DNA from: Novosphingobium sp. 9U
GTDB lineage: Bacteria; Pseudomonadota; Alphaproteobacteria; Sphingomonadales; Sphingomonadaceae
NCBI RefSeq assembly: GCF_902506425.1
Contig: NZ_LR732469.1
Span: 2,761,519 to 2,825,518, forward strand
Direction of reading: 5' to 3'
DNA: 64,000 nt
The notes under the pieces are model-generated. The model was not told the DNA's origin. It worked only from the letters and a program-made list of their open reading frames with translations, and made no database searches. This document shows, piece after piece, positions 28,989-40,920 of this stretch. The position numbers and the translations under genes were made by a program. The first letter of the stretch is position 1; every line of letters begins with the position of its first letter.

Positions 28989-29591
28989 ATGAAGCGGTAC
29001 AAAACCATATCCCTGATAGATGCCGATTTCCGCCGCCGCGCAGAGCACTCCAAGGCCCTTGCAGGAAGCAGCTTCCACATCGAGCCGTTCGAAAGCGTCG
29101 AGGAGTTTCGCCACCAGGGTCGGGCCGACACGCTGATCCTGGTGCACGACGATGGGACTGCGGTGGCCGACATCCTTGAGGATATGCGGACGCGAGATTA
29201 CTGGTCGCCCGTATTGGGCTACGGCAAGATCCTCGATCCGGTGCGGTGCTCGCAGATCATCCTGCAGGGCCTGGTCGGCTATCTGCCCGACCCGTTCGAC
29301 CGCTACGACATCGAGGCGCTGCTGGAAGGTGCCAGTGAGCAACTGACCAAGCTGATCGACTTGCGCTTCGGTGCGGCCGATGCCCGGCAGAAGATCAAGA
29401 CCCTGACCAAGCGCGAGGCGCAAGTGCTGGAGCGGCTCCAGGCCGGCCTCACCAATCGCGAGATCGCCGACTCGCTCGAGATCAGCCCGCGGACGGTGGA
29501 GATCCACCGCGCCAACATGCTGCGCAAGATGGACACCAAGTCCGCGCTGACAGCCATTCGCATGAGCGTGCAGGCCAAGATCACGGGCTAA
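28989..29591 (+). CDS. LuxR/FixJ-type transcriptional regulator with degenerate receiver
   Basis: The C-terminal domain (about residues 130-195) is a LuxR helix-turn-helix with LTKREAQVLERLQAGLTNRE and the following IADSLEISPRTVEIHRANML. The N-terminal 120 residues look like a receiver (ISLIDADFRRR, LILVHDDG), but the conserved lysine before the last helix is replaced: VGYLPDPFD instead of the usual KPFD. Phosphorylation control is therefore doubtful. Its stop overlaps the stop of the convergent MarR gene by four bases. Target genes are unknown. Confidence 0.8.
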   Translation: MKRYKTISLIDADFRRRAEHSKALAGSSFHIEPFESVEEFRHQGRADTLILVHDDGTAVADILEDMRTRDYWSPVLGYGKILDPVRCSQIILQGLVGYLPDPFDRYDIEALLEGASEQLTKLIDLRFGAADARQKIKTLTKREAQVLERLQAGLTNREIADSLEISPRTVEIHRANMLRKMDTKSALTAIRMSVQAKITG

Positions 29592-30100
29592 GCGCGAGCG
29601 ACGATCGAGCCCGTGCTTGCGCCGCACTCGCTGCCGAACTGCTCGAAGACCAATGCTACCTTATGCAATCCCCGGTCGCTAAGCCGGATGTAAGTGCGAC
29701 GCTTGTCGTGCTCGTCGCGGTTGCGCTCGACAAGCCCATGGCGTGCCAGTTCGTCGATCTGGCGCAACGCCGTCGAGTGTGACGCGCCCGAGGCGATGCA
29801 GGCGCTGCTTACCGGAACGCGCATGCCTTTGGCTTCCATGACGAATAGGTCGAGCAGGATGTCCCACGCCGGCTCCCCGAAGATCGGGCCGAACAGGCGG
29901 TCGCGGTGGCGCCGAGCCGCATAGAGGAGCTCGGCCAAGGCTCGCCCACGATCCAGCAATTCCGCACGTTCGCCCTCCGGCGCGACGTGGGAGGGGATTG
30001 CGACATTGCCGCCCTCCTCGCCTTCGCTACACTCCTGCCGCATCTGCTCGGCCATTGCGACCAGCTGTGCGGCCAACCTCTCCAGTTTTTCGCTAGGCAT
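29588..30100 (-). CDS. MarR-like winged-helix transcriptional regulator
   Basis: The 170-residue protein has a C-terminal winged helix: WDILLDLFVMEAKGMRVPVS, then ACIASGASHSTALRQIDELA as recognition helix and RRTYIRLSDRGLHKV as wing. This is the layout of MarR/PadR-type repressors in sphingomonads. About 60 N-terminal residues form a probable helix for dimerisation. The ATG at 30100 is preferred to an upstream TTG. It is convergent with the LuxR-type gene and overlaps it by four bases, so the two transcripts are mutually antisense at their ends. Confidence 0.75.
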   Translation of the reverse strand: MPSEKLERLAAQLVAMAEQMRQECSEGEEGGNVAIPSHVAPEGERAELLDRGRALAELLYAARRHRDRLFGPIFGEPAWDILLDLFVMEAKGMRVPVSSACIASGASHSTALRQIDELARHGLVERNRDEHDKRRTYIRLSDRGLHKVALVFEQFGSECGASTGSIVARA

Positions 30101-30244
30101 CGTCTTGCGCCTGCTTTCTTGCCGCCCCCGTGTACCTCTCGTTCTTGTTTGCATCCGCTCCAAATGGCGGACGCTTCAAAGGCATTACGCTCTGGCGCTG
30201 CCCGCGTTCCCTCAAACCTCGGAACATTGCGTAGGTTATGCTGC

Positions 30245-31921
30245 TTAGTCGCCGCTGCGTGGCTCAGCAGGCGATGCGCGGGAGCGACCGACCAGCAGGC
30301 TGGCGGCGACGAGTGCCAGTCCCACGATCGCGGCCAGCCATGCCCCCCGCTCAAGCTCGGTGACCTCGAGCCTTGCATCGACCCTGTGCCGTCCTGCCGG
30401 GACCTTGCACGTCGCCATAGCGGAGGAAGCCAGTGCTCGGGACGGCTCGCTCCAGGCAGCCCCGTCGACGCGGCACGACCAGCCGGTGAAGTTGAACTGA
30501 TGCAGCGCGACCACAGCCGGTGAACGTGCCTCGACAACCATGCTCACTGCACGGTGGCCGAGTTGGTAACTGCGCACATCGCCAGCGCCCGACAGGACCG
30601 CGCCGCGGATGGGGTTGGGCTGGCCGATCGTCGCCCCCAGGACGTACTCAGAGCTGTCGCGGCTCTCCGCCAGGATCTCGGCAATGCCCGGCAGGTGCTT
30701 GTCGCGTTGACGCAGCGCCTGGACGGCGATCAGGCCTGCATCGAACACCAGCAACACAGGAACGAGGCCCCACAGCAGCCGGGCGAGCCTGGGCGAGCGG
30801 GCATATGCCTGCGCCAGCGCCAACCCGCTCAGGCCGGCGAGGGCAACCACCTGCACACCGAACAGGCGGAACGGGAACTGGATGCGGCTGAGTGGGGTCG
30901 GCAGGCTCCAGAACCAGCGCGAAGCCTCAGTGTTCAGCAGGGCGATGAGGGCGACTGATCCAGCCAGATACACAATATAGGGGCGCATGCCTCGACCGCG
31001 TGCCCACCATCCCAGCCACGCGAAAGCTGCGGCCATGGCGATGCCGCCCACCGTCAGCACCAAGGCCATCAGGTGCATCGCAGGATCGATCCACGGTGCG
31101 CCAGACAGCAGCAGCCAGTTCGTCGGCCGATTGCGCAAGCCGAACATCGCCGTCTTGTCCGTGAGGTAGTCCAGCAGGCCCAGGGCCGGCACGATGCACG
31201 GGGCAGCGACGAGTATGCCGGCCACAGAGGCCAACGCGCCGCGCCAGAGGACCGCACGGTCACCTCTCCCGAACTCGACGAGCAGCCATCCGGTCGAAAA
31301 CAGCAGTCCGATCAGCGCTGCCGGCAAGTGGCAGTACAGGATCGCCGCGACGCTGGCGGCATAGCAGGCGAAGCCGCCGCGCTTGCCGCGAGCCAGCTGC
31401 CTGGCTCCGAACAGGAGCCACGGCATGACCGCGATGCCGGCAAGCTCCGCAAGCGCCGCACGCTGGTAGAAGTCGAAGAACGCGCGGTACGGCATTGCCA
31501 GGAAGACGAGCGAGCCGAACAGGGCTGCACGCGGTGAGAGGTCCATGGCCCGCAGCCAGCGCAGGCACCCGAAAGCACCCAGAGTGGATATCAGCCAGAT
31601 ACCCAGTGCGAGGCGCTGGGGCGTCTGCAACGCAGACGGCAGGATCGGCAGGAACAGGCTGCTCAGCCACTGCAGCATAGGTGGGTAGAAAAAGAAGACG
31701 GGAGATCCCAGGCTCTGGTTCAGCGTGGGAATCCAGCGCGGGTAAAGAACGCCGCTCCAAACCAGTGGCGCGAATACGGCCTGCCAGCGCAAGTGCACCG
31801 CCGCGTCGCCGACAAACCCCCACACGCCGCACAGCGCGGGCAGGACGATCGCGAAGGAGACCGCGCTGAGGATCGCCGCATGCCTCACGCCCTGACCATC
31901 GCGCCTGCCCCACCTTGCCAT
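30245..31921 (-). CDS. Large polytopic membrane protein, YfhO/PTPS-related type
   Basis: The 558-residue protein has about twelve transmembrane helices. The loop LNQSLGSPVFFFYPPMLQWL after the second helix is typical of the 6-pyruvoyl-tetrahydropterin-synthase-related/YfhO-like membrane proteins, which are related to GT-C glycosyltransferases. A beta-rich extracytoplasmic C-terminal part (about 450-530) precedes the last helix. Members are thought to modify cell-surface glycans or lipids, but no activity is established. It is a single gene transcribed away from rpsL. The start is at the ATG at 31921; other starts upstream cannot be excluded. Confidence 0.65.
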   Translation of the reverse strand: MARWGRRDGQGVRHAAILSAVSFAIVLPALCGVWGFVGDAAVHLRWQAVFAPLVWSGVLYPRWIPTLNQSLGSPVFFFYPPMLQWLSSLFLPILPSALQTPQRLALGIWLISTLGAFGCLRWLRAMDLSPRAALFGSLVFLAMPYRAFFDFYQRAALAELAGIAVMPWLLFGARQLARGKRGGFACYAASVAAILYCHLPAALIGLLFSTGWLLVEFGRGDRAVLWRGALASVAGILVAAPCIVPALGLLDYLTDKTAMFGLRNRPTNWLLLSGAPWIDPAMHLMALVLTVGGIAMAAAFAWLGWWARGRGMRPYIVYLAGSVALIALLNTEASRWFWSLPTPLSRIQFPFRLFGVQVVALAGLSGLALAQAYARSPRLARLLWGLVPVLLVFDAGLIAVQALRQRDKHLPGIAEILAESRDSSEYVLGATIGQPNPIRGAVLSGAGDVRSYQLGHRAVSMVVEARSPAVVALHQFNFTGWSCRVDGAAWSEPSRALASSAMATCKVPAGRHRVDARLEVTELERGAWLAAIVGLALVAASLLVGRSRASPAEPRSGD

Positions 31922-32390
31922 CACCGCCGTGTTCCCCACTTGCCCGCTGCCGTGCTTGAACGGTGAGTGTGAGCACCGCAAGTTGCCGATACGCATATGC
32001 AGCAGGGCACGGCGCCCACGCCATGCCAGGACGCGCAACTTGACCTGATGGCAGACTCCGTTTAAGGGCGCCCATCCCTGCGGGTCCGCTCGCATGGAAT
32101 GCATAGACATAGAGCTGAACATTGCCGGGTGCGGGAGGAGCTTTCCTCCGGTCGCTTCGGGCAAAGTAATCCGGCGGGTGCGTCGGGTGGAGCGTTTTCG
32201 GCTCACGTGTTGGCGAACTTACGCGACAGGGCATTGGCCTCATGTCGCATCGCCGCTCGTGACACCCGGCATTCTCTTCCCTCCCTCCTCGCCACACCAG
32301 TGGACCGGGGTGCGACGGGTCCGTTCCGCGCTACCTCTCGTGAGATGCGCGGACCGGATCCATCGCACTCCCTTCAGGAAGAAGAGATCA
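31922..32390. other. Non-coding stretch upstream of rpsL
   Basis: These 469 bases separate the divergent membrane-protein gene from rpsL. Frames are open on both strands, but none has a ribosome binding site or a recognisable protein. A TTGACC at 32040-32045 could be a -35 element, although the matching -10 is poor. The promoter of the str operon and any leader should lie here. I see no further feature. Confidence 0.5.
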
Positions 32391-32762
32391 ATGCCCACTA
32401 TCAACCAGCTGATCCGCAAGGGTCGCGAGCCGCAGAAGGCCAAGTCGAAGGTCCCTGCGATGGAGCAGAACCCGCAGAAGCGCGGCGTCTGCACCCGCGT
32501 CTACACGACGACCCCGAAGAAGCCGAACTCGGCGCTCCGCAAGGTCGCCAAGGTGCGCCTCACCAACCAGCGCGAAGTCATCACCTACATCCCGGGTGAA
32601 GGCCACAACCTGCAGGAGCACTCGGTGGTCCTGATCCGCGGCGGCCGCGTACGCGACCTTCCCGGCGTGCGCTACCACATCCTGCGCGGCGTGCTCGACA
32701 CGCAAGGCGTCAAGGACCGCAAGCAGAGCCGCTCGAAGTACGGCGCCAAGCGTCCGAAGTAA
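32391..32762 (+). CDS. rpsL: 30S ribosomal protein S12
   Basis: The 123-residue S12 lies at the decoding centre. The sequence [15 protein letters not shown] and the invariant [13 protein letters not shown] (Lys43) are present. At position 88, where E. coli has the streptomycin-contacting lysine, the codon CGC at 32652 gives arginine ([14 protein letters not shown]). An AGGAAG box is well placed before the ATG at 32391. The gene opens the str cluster rpsL-rpsG-fusA-tuf. Confidence 0.98.
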   Translation: MPTINQLIRKGREPQKAKSKVPAMEQNPQKRGVCTRVYTTTPKKPNSALRKVAKVRLTNQREVITYIPGEGHNLQEHSVVLIRGGRVRDLPGVRYHILRGVLDTQGVKDRKQSRSKYGAKRPK

Positions 32763-32781
32763 GGTTTCACCGCGCTAAGGC

Positions 32782-32862
32782 CGGCACCGGCCCGCTTCCC
32801 CATCCGGACACCCTACCGAGGGTATCCTGTGGGAGGCCGGGTGGGGGAGCGGGCCGGTGCCG
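32782..32862. repeat. REP-type hairpin between rpsL and rpsG
   Basis: Arms of 26 bases at 32782-32807 and 32837-32862 pair with two mismatches, with additional short pairing in the loop. The right arm ends GGGCCGGTGCCG as in the element at 28113-28192. It sits inside the str operon, in the 148-base gap, and will be transcribed. Confidence 0.85.
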
Positions 32863-32910
32863 CAAGGCAGACCCGGATGGGTCTGCCGCACTCCGAAGGA
32901 GTTCAAGCAA

Positions 32911-33381
32911 ATGTCACGTCGTCGTCGTCCCGAGAAGCGGGAAATCCTGCCCGATCCCAAGTTCGGGGATCTCATCCTGTCCAAGTTCATGAACAACCTC
33001 ATGTACGACGGCAAGAAGTCGGTCGCCGAAGCGATCGTCTATGGCGCCATGGAGACCATGGAGACCCGCGCCAAGGCCGATCCGGTGCAGCTGTTCCACT
33101 CGGCCCTGACCAACGTCGCGCCGCAGATCGAGGTCCGCAGCCGCCGCGTCGGCGGTGCGACCTACCAGGTGCCGGTCGAGGTTCGCCCCGAGCGCGCCCA
33201 GGCCCTTGCCATTCGTTGGCTGATCACCGCGGCGCGCAACCGCCCGGAGACCACCATGTCGGCGCGCCTGTCGGGCGAGCTGCTCGACGCCGCCAACAAC
33301 CGCGGCAACGCGGTGAAGAAGCGCGAAGACACCCACCGCATGGCCGACGCCAACCGCGCCTTCTCGCACTACCGCTGGTAA
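32911..33381 (+). CDS. rpsG: 30S ribosomal protein S7
   Basis: The 156-residue primary 16S rRNA-binding protein of the small-subunit head starts [20 protein letters not shown] and contains the conserved [12 protein letters not shown] and [20 protein letters not shown]. Full length for a bacterial S7. A GAAGGAG box lies nine bases before the ATG. Confidence 0.98.
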   Translation: MSRRRRPEKREILPDPKFGDLILSKFMNNLMYDGKKSVAEAIVYGAMETMETRAKADPVQLFHSALTNVAPQIEVRSRRVGGATYQVPVEVRPERAQALAIRWLITAARNRPETTMSARLSGELLDAANNRGNAVKKREDTHRMADANRAFSHYRW

Positions 33382-33509
33382 TGCTCAGGGCCGCGGTTTG
33401 AACCGCGGCCCACCGGTGCTCGTCATCGCGGCGTCACACTTCTAATCAAGGGGTTGGGAACCTATCTTCCGACCGGTTCCCCTCCTCCGCACACCCAAGG
33501 ATCAAGATC

Positions 33510-35594
<2,085 letters not shown>

Positions 35595-35685
35595 CAGGCG
35601 AGATCACTTTAGGGGCGGCGCCTGCTTCAGTGGGCGTCGCTCATTTCCCACAGAACCAAAATCAAGCGAACAGAAGGTTTGAACA

Positions 35686-36876
35686 ATGGCGAAGGCTAAA
35701 TTCGAGCGGAACAAGCCGCACTGCAACATCGGCACCATCGGTCACGTCGACCATGGCAAGACCACGCTGACCGCCGCGATCACCAAGGTGATGGCCGAGG
35801 CGTTCGGTGGTGAAGCGGTTGACTTCGCCAACATCGACAAGGCTCCCGAAGAGCGCGAGCGCGGCATCACCATCTCGACCGCGCACGTCGAGTACGAAAC
35901 CGAAGCACGTCACTACGCGCACGTCGACTGCCCGGGCCACGCCGACTACGTGAAGAACATGATCACCGGCGCGGCTCAGATGGACGGCGGCATCCTGGTC
36001 GTGAACGCTGCTGACGGCCCGATGCCGCAGACCCGCGAGCACATCCTGCTCGCACGTCAGGTCGGCGTGCCGGCGCTGGTCGTGTACCTCAACAAGGTCG
36101 ACCAGGTCGACGACGAGGAACTGCTTGAGCTCGTCGAGCTCGAAGTTCGCGAGCTGCTCAGCTCGTACGACTTCCCGGGCGACGACATTCCGATCGTCAA
36201 GGGCTCGGCCCTGGCTGCTCTGGAAGGTCGTGACGACAATATCGGCAAGAACTCGATCCTCGAGCTGATGAAGGCCGTCGACGAGTCGATCCCGCAGCCG
36301 CCCCGCCCGACCGACAAGCCCTTCCTGATGCCCGTCGAGGACGTGTTCTCGATCTCGGGTCGTGGTACGGTCGTGACCGGCCGCGTAGAGACCGGCATCG
36401 TCAAGGTTGGCGAGGAAGTCGAGATCGTCGGCCTCAAGGACACCCGCAAGACCGTCGTCACCGGCGTCGAAATGTTCCGCAAGCTGCTCGACCAGGGTGA
36501 AGCCGGCGACAACATCGGCGCGCTGGTTCGCGGCGTTGCACGTGAAGACGTCGAGCGTGGCCAGGTTCTGGCCAAGCCCGGTTCGGTCACGCCGCACACC
36601 GAGTTCGACGCCGAAGTCTACGTTCTGTCGAAGGAAGAAGGCGGCCGTCACACCCCGTTCTTCGCGAACTACCGTCCGCAGTTCTACTTCCGCACCACCG
36701 ACGTGACCGGCGAAGTGATCCTCCCCGAGGGCACTGAGATGGTCATGCCTGGCGACAACGTCACGATCGCCGTCAAGCTGATCGCGCCGATCGCCATGGA
36801 CGACGGCTTGCGCTTCGCTATCCGCGAAGGCGGCCGCACCGTCGGCTCGGGCGTGGTTGCCAAGATCACGAAGTAA
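35686..36876 (+). CDS. tuf: Elongation factor Tu
   Basis: The 396-residue EF-Tu delivers aminoacyl-tRNA to the ribosome. [15 protein letters not shown] (G1), [15 protein letters not shown] (switch), [13 protein letters not shown] (G3) and NKVD (G4) are all present. The start is ATG at 35686 with an AGAAGG box. Only one copy lies in this window. A terminator follows at 36912, closing the str transcript. Confidence 0.98.
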   Translation: MAKAKFERNKPHCNIGTIGHVDHGKTTLTAAITKVMAEAFGGEAVDFANIDKAPEERERGITISTAHVEYETEARHYAHVDCPGHADYVKNMITGAAQMDGGILVVNAADGPMPQTREHILLARQVGVPALVVYLNKVDQVDDEELLELVELEVRELLSSYDFPGDDIPIVKGSALAALEGRDDNIGKNSILELMKAVDESIPQPPRPTDKPFLMPVEDVFSISGRGTVVTGRVETGIVKVGEEVEIVGLKDTRKTVVTGVEMFRKLLDQGEAGDNIGALVRGVAREDVERGQVLAKPGSVTPHTEFDAEVYVLSKEEGGRHTPFFANYRPQFYFRTTDVTGEVILPEGTEMVMPGDNVTIAVKLIAPIAMDDGLRFAIREGGRTVGSGVVAKITK

Positions 36877-36911
36877 GCTTCGCGCTTCTTCGGGTTCTAC
36901 CGAAACAAGAG

Positions 36912-36942
36912 GCCCGGCTTCCGAAAGGAGGCCGGGCTTTTT
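36912..36942 (+). terminator. Intrinsic terminator after tuf
   Basis: GCCCGGC at 36912-36918 pairs with GCCGGGC at 36931-36937, with extra pairing inside, followed directly by a run of five T (36938-36942). It lies 36 bases after the tuf stop, so the S10 cluster has its own promoter in the following 140 bases. Confidence 0.9.
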
Positions 36943-37043
36943 GGTGTGAGCCCTCCTTTGCTACCTAGGCAGAGGAGAATAAGCACGATCACCCCTTGCG
37001 CGAATCCCTTCACACACGTAAGGGCGCGCTTCGAAATTCTTCT

Positions 37044-37062
37044 GGGGCCGCGAGGCCCCTTT
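37044..37062 (+). promoter_or_regulatory. GC hairpin just upstream of rpsJ
   Basis: GGGGCC (37044-37049), a GCGA tetraloop and GGCCCC (37054-37059) followed by TTT form a stable hairpin ending 22 bases before the rpsJ start. It could be part of a 5' leader or attenuator of the S10 operon. Function is inferred only. Confidence 0.5.
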
Positions 37063-37084
37063 GCTCTTTCTCATCGGTAGGGAC

Positions 37085-37396
37085 ATGGAAGCTCAGAACA
37101 TCCGCATCCGCCTCAAGGCGTTCGATCATCGCGTGCTCGATCAGGCGACCGGCGAAATCGCCGATACCGCTCGCCGCACCGGCGCTCTGATCCGTGGCCC
37201 CATTCCCCTGCCGACGAAGATCGAGAAGTTCACGGTCAACCGTGGTCCTCACGTCGACAAGAAGTCGCGTGAGCAGTTCGAGGTCCGCACCTACAAGCGC
37301 TTGCTCGACATCGTGCAGCCGAACGCTGCCACCGTTGACGCGCTCATGAAGCTCGATCTGGCTGCAGGCGTGAACGTCGAGATCAAACTCGCGTAA
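37085..37396 (+). CDS. rpsJ: 30S ribosomal protein S10
   Basis: The 103-residue S10 (NusE), a small-subunit head protein and antitermination factor, starts [20 protein letters not shown] and contains the conserved [20 protein letters not shown]. The ATG at 37085 is chosen over a longer frame because it matches the family start. A 296-base gap, unusually long for this operon, separates it from rplC. Confidence 0.97.
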   Translation: MEAQNIRIRLKAFDHRVLDQATGEIADTARRTGALIRGPIPLPTKIEKFTVNRGPHVDKKSREQFEVRTYKRLLDIVQPNAATVDALMKLDLAAGVNVEIKLA

Positions 37397-37444
37397 TTCG
37401 CGACTAGTCGACGCACAAGTTTTGGTCTAACGGCCACATTCCTT

Positions 37445-37594
37445 CCGGACTCGCAAGAGTCCGGCTCTGGCAACCCAGTTGCTACGAGACAGAGCCACGG
37501 CGACCTAGCCGCCGCGGACACAAGGGATACCTCCGGGAGTTCGTCTCCCGGGAATGCGTCCCCCGTCTCGCTTCCGAAAGCCCACGCGGGCTTT
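37445..37594 (+). ncRNA. Structured leader between rpsJ and rplC
   Basis: Four stable hairpins follow one another. At 37445-37464, eight-base arms close a GCAA tetraloop. At 37463-37496, a two-part stem has arms GGCTCTG/CAGAGCC and inner GCAAC/GTTGC. At 37533-37551, CCGGGAG pairs with CTCCCGG. At 37577-37594, AAAGCCC pairs with GGGCTTT around ACGC, resembling a weak terminator. No ORF with a ribosome binding site is present. It is a candidate cis-regulatory RNA for rplC and the genes after it. Confidence 0.55.
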
Positions 37595-37692
37595 GTCAGG
37601 GAGCACCCAGCCCGGACGGGGGCACGCATCGAACCAGGGCTGGACACGCCTGTCGGGATGGTCTCGGCAGGCCTCTGTTAAGGAGCATGGTC

Positions 37693-38451
37693 ATGCGCAC
37701 TGGCGTGATCGCCAAGAAAGTCGGGATGACCCGACTTTTCCAGGAGGACGGACGGCACGTGCCGGTCACCGTTCTGGCGCTGGAAGACAATCAAGTGATT
37801 TCGGTTCGCACCACCGACACCGACGGTTACGTGGCCGTCCAGCTCGGCGCGGGCGAAGCCAAGCAGAAGAACGTCGCCAAGCCGCAGCGCGAGCACTTCG
37901 CCAAGGCGCAAGTGCCGCTCAAGCAGCGCGTGGCAGAGTTCCGCGTCGCTGACGACGCCCTCCTCGACATCGGCTCGACGATCGCGGCCTCGCACTTCGT
38001 GCCCGGCCAGCTGGTCGACGTTGCCGGCCACACGCAGGGCAAGGGCTTCCAGGGCGCCATGAAGCGCTGGGGCTTCGGCGGTATGCGCGCCACCCACGGC
38101 GTTTCCATCTCGCACCGTGCTCACGGTTCGACGGGCAACCGCCAGGATCCGGGCAAGGTTTTCAAGAACAAGAAGATGGCCGGCCACATGGGCGACCGTC
38201 AGCGCACCCAGCAGAACCTCGAGATCGTCCGCGTCGACGACGAGCGCGGCCTGCTGTTCGTGAAGGGCTCGGTGCCCGGCTCGAAGAACGCCTGGCTGAC
38301 CGTCTCGGACGCCGTCAAGGTCGCTCGCCACGCCGAAGCGCCCTACCCCGCCGGCCTGAAGCAGGCCGCCAACAGCAATGACTCGGCCGTAGCCGACACG
38401 CCTGCGGACAACACCGCAGCGGTCGAGACGACCGAAGGTCAGGAGGGCTGA
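37693..38451 (+). CDS. rplC: 50S ribosomal protein L3
   Basis: The 252-residue L3 starts [20 protein letters not shown] and contains the segment [20 protein letters not shown], whose Gln is methylated by PrmB in other bacteria. Two in-frame ATGs exist (37687, 37693); the second is seven bases after the AGGAG box and matches the family start. A 30-residue acidic/Ala-rich tail follows the conserved end, as is common in alphaproteobacteria. It ends five bases before rplD. Confidence 0.97.
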   Translation: MRTGVIAKKVGMTRLFQEDGRHVPVTVLALEDNQVISVRTTDTDGYVAVQLGAGEAKQKNVAKPQREHFAKAQVPLKQRVAEFRVADDALLDIGSTIAASHFVPGQLVDVAGHTQGKGFQGAMKRWGFGGMRATHGVSISHRAHGSTGNRQDPGKVFKNKKMAGHMGDRQRTQQNLEIVRVDDERGLLFVKGSVPGSKNAWLTVSDAVKVARHAEAPYPAGLKQAANSNDSAVADTPADNTAAVETTEGQEG

Positions 38452-38455
38452 TCAA

Positions 38456-39100
38456 GTGAAGGTACAGGTCCTCAATCTCGACGGTTCGACCGGCAACGGC
38501 GACATCGAGCTCTCGGAAGACGTGTTCGGCCTCGCGCCGCGCGCCGACATCCTCCATCGCGTCGTCACCTGGCAGCTCGAGAAGCGCCGTGGCATCGCCC
38601 GCGCCACTCGCGAGCGTTCGGAAGTCGCCCGCACCGGCAAGAAGTTCGGCAACCAGAAGGGCGGCGGTACCGCTCGTCACGGCGACCGCGCTGCTCCGGT
38701 GTTCATCGGCGGTGGTAAGGCTCACGGCGCCCGTCGCCGCGAGTTCAACCCCTCGCTGAATAAGAAGGTTCGTGCGCTCGGCCTCAAGATGGCGCTCTCG
38801 GCCAAGGCCCAGAGCGGCCTGATCGTGGTCGACACGCTCGACGTGGCGGATGCCAAGACCAAGACCCTCGCCGGTCAGTTCGCTAATGCGGGCTGGGGCA
38901 AGAAGGTCCTGGTAATCGATGGCGAAGCGGTGAACGAGAACTTCGCGCGCGCTGCCGGCAACCTCGTCGGCGTGAACGTGCTCCCGGCTCTCGGCGCCAA
39001 CGTCTACGACATCCTGAAGCATGACACGCTGGTGCTGACCCGCGCCGCTGTCGAGAAGCTGGAGGCGCGTTTCGCTGCCCCCGCGGGAGTGGCTGAATAA
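38456..39100 (+). CDS. rplD: 50S ribosomal protein L4
   Basis: The 214-residue L4 begins at a GTG (38456) preceded by GGAGGG. Conserved parts are [20 protein letters not shown] and [17 protein letters not shown], the loop reaching the exit tunnel. In other bacteria L4 represses its own operon; nothing here shows it directly. The stop overlaps the rplW start in TAATG. Confidence 0.97.
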   Translation: MKVQVLNLDGSTGNGDIELSEDVFGLAPRADILHRVVTWQLEKRRGIARATRERSEVARTGKKFGNQKGGGTARHGDRAAPVFIGGGKAHGARRREFNPSLNKKVRALGLKMALSAKAQSGLIVVDTLDVADAKTKTLAGQFANAGWGKKVLVIDGEAVNENFARAAGNLVGVNVLPALGANVYDILKHDTLVLTRAAVEKLEARFAAPAGVAE

Positions 39101-39414
39101 TGGCTAAGAACCAGCAAGTGGATGTCCGTCACTACGACGTGATCCTCTCGCCCCACATCACCGAGAAGTCGACGATGCTCTCCGAGCACAACGCCGTCGT
39201 CTTCAAGGTGGCGGACAAGGCAAGCAAGCTCGAGATCAAGGCAGCCGTCGAGGCGCTGTTCTCCGTCAAGGTGACCGGCGTCAACACGATCGTCGTCAAG
39301 GGCAAGACCAAGCGCTGGCGCGGTAAGGAATACCGTCGCAGCGACGTGAAGAAGGCGATTGTCACGCTGGCCGAAGGCCAGTCGATCGACATCACCGAAG
39401 GCGTACGGGGCTGA
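39100..39414 (+). CDS. rplW: 50S ribosomal protein L23
   Basis: The 104-residue L23 lies at the tunnel exit and is a docking site for trigger factor and SRP. It contains [20 protein letters not shown] and [14 protein letters not shown] [20 protein letters not shown]. It starts in the TAATG overlap with rplD. Confidence 0.97.
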   Translation: MAKNQQVDVRHYDVILSPHITEKSTMLSEHNAVVFKVADKASKLEIKAAVEALFSVKVTGVNTIVVKGKTKRWRGKEYRRSDVKKAIVTLAEGQSIDITEGVRG

Positions 39415-39418
39415 TCCG

Positions 39419-40255
39419 ATGGCACTGAAGCATTACAACCCGACGAGCCCCGCCCGCCGCGGCCTGGTTCTCGTCGACAAGTCGAGCCTGCACAAGGGCA
39501 AGCCCGTCAAGGCGCTGACCGAAGGCAAGCACAAGACCGGCGGCCGCAACAACAAGGGCCATGTGACCTCGCGCGGCATCGCCGGCGGTCACAAGCAGAA
39601 GTACCGCTACATCGACTTCAAGCGTCGTAAGTGGGATGCTCCGGCGACTGTCGAGCGGCTCGAGTACGATCCCAACCGCACGGCGTTCATCGCCCTCGTC
39701 AAGTACGAGGACGGCGAGCTCGCCTACATCCTGGCGCCGCAGCGCCTGGCGGTTGGCGACCAGGTCGTCGCCGGCGAGAAGACCGATGTGAAGCCCGGCA
39801 ACGCGATGCTCCTGTCGCAGATGCCCGTCGGCACGATCTGCCACAACGTCGAGATGAAGCCCGGCAAGGGCGGCCAGATCGCCCGTTCGGCAGGCACCTA
39901 CGTGCAGGTCGTCGGTCGTGACCGCGGCATGGTCATTGTCCGCCTGAACTCAGGCGAGCAGCGCTACCTGCGCGGCGATTGCATGGGCACGGTGGGCGCG
40001 GTGTCGAACCCCGACAACGCCAACCAGACCCTCGCCAAGGCCGGCCGCAAGCGCTGGATGGGCCGTCGTCCGCTCACCCGCGGTGTCGCCAAGAACCCGG
40101 TCGACCACCCGCACGGTGGTGGTGAAGGCCGTACCTCGGGTGGTCGTCACCCGGTTACGCCTTGGGGCAAGCCGACCAAGGGTGCCCGCACCCGCAACAA
40201 CAAGCAGACGGACAAGCTCATCATCCGTTCGCGCCACGCCAAGAAGAAGAGGTAA
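39419..40255 (+). CDS. rplB: 50S ribosomal protein L2
   Basis: The 278-residue L2 is essential for subunit association and the peptidyl-transferase centre. It contains [20 protein letters not shown] and the C-terminal [20 protein letters not shown] with the invariant histidine. It starts at the ATG at 39419, just after rplW. Confidence 0.98.
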   Translation: MALKHYNPTSPARRGLVLVDKSSLHKGKPVKALTEGKHKTGGRNNKGHVTSRGIAGGHKQKYRYIDFKRRKWDAPATVERLEYDPNRTAFIALVKYEDGELAYILAPQRLAVGDQVVAGEKTDVKPGNAMLLSQMPVGTICHNVEMKPGKGGQIARSAGTYVQVVGRDRGMVIVRLNSGEQRYLRGDCMGTVGAVSNPDNANQTLAKAGRKRWMGRRPLTRGVAKNPVDHPHGGGEGRTSGGRHPVTPWGKPTKGARTRNNKQTDKLIIRSRHAKKKR

Positions 40256-40261
40256 GACACG

Positions 40262-40540
40262 ATGGCACGTTCCGTCTGGAAAGGCCCCTTCGTCGACCTG
40301 TACCTTCTCAAGAAGGCTGAGGTCGCGCAGGATGCCGGCACCCGCGCTGGTCCGATCAAGACCTGGTCGCGTCGCTCCACCATTCTCCCGCAGTTCGTGG
40401 GCCTGACGTTCCAGGTCTACAACGGTCACAAGTTCATCCCCGTCGCGGTGAACGAGGACATGGTCGGTCACAAGCTCGGTGAGTTCGCACCCACCCGCAG
40501 CTTCCCCGGCCACGCTGCCGACAAGAAGGGCAAGCGCTGA
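40262..40540 (+). CDS. rpsS: 30S ribosomal protein S19
   Basis: The 92-residue S19 of the small-subunit head starts [20 protein letters not shown] and contains [20 protein letters not shown] and [20 protein letters not shown]. The stop overlaps the rplV start (TGATG). Confidence 0.98.
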   Translation: MARSVWKGPFVDLYLLKKAEVAQDAGTRAGPIKTWSRRSTILPQFVGLTFQVYNGHKFIPVAVNEDMVGHKLGEFAPTRSFPGHAADKKGKR

Positions 40541-40917
40541 TGAGCAAGCAAGCAGCACCCCGTCGCGTCGGCGACAAGGAAGCTCTGGCCGTCAACACCA
40601 CGATCCGTGGTTCGGCCCAGAAGCTCAACCTGGTTGCCGGCCTGATCCGCGGCCGCCGCGCCGAGGACGCGATGAACATTCTCGCGTTCTCGAAGAAGGG
40701 CATGGCCGACGAGGCTCGCAAGGTTCTCGCCTCGGCGATCGCCAATGCCGAGAACAACCACAACCTGGACGTCGACGCGCTCGTCGTGGCCGAGGCTTCG
40801 GTTGGCAAGTCCATCGTCATGAAGCGTTTCCACGCTCGTGGCCGCGGCAAGTCGACCCGGATCCTGAAGCCGTTCTCGCGCCTTCGGATCGTCGTTCGCG
40901 AAGTCGAGGAGGCCTGA
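40540..40917 (+). CDS. rplV: 50S ribosomal protein L22
   Basis: The 125-residue L22 lines the exit tunnel. The conserved end is [20 protein letters not shown] followed by [12 protein letters not shown]. An N-terminal extension of about 15 residues precedes the usual beginning. It is coupled to rpsS by a one-base overlap. Confidence 0.97.
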   Translation: MSKQAAPRRVGDKEALAVNTTIRGSAQKLNLVAGLIRGRRAEDAMNILAFSKKGMADEARKVLASAIANAENNHNLDVDALVVAEASVGKSIVMKRFHARGRGKSTRILKPFSRLRIVVREVEEA

Positions 40918-40920
40918 GCC

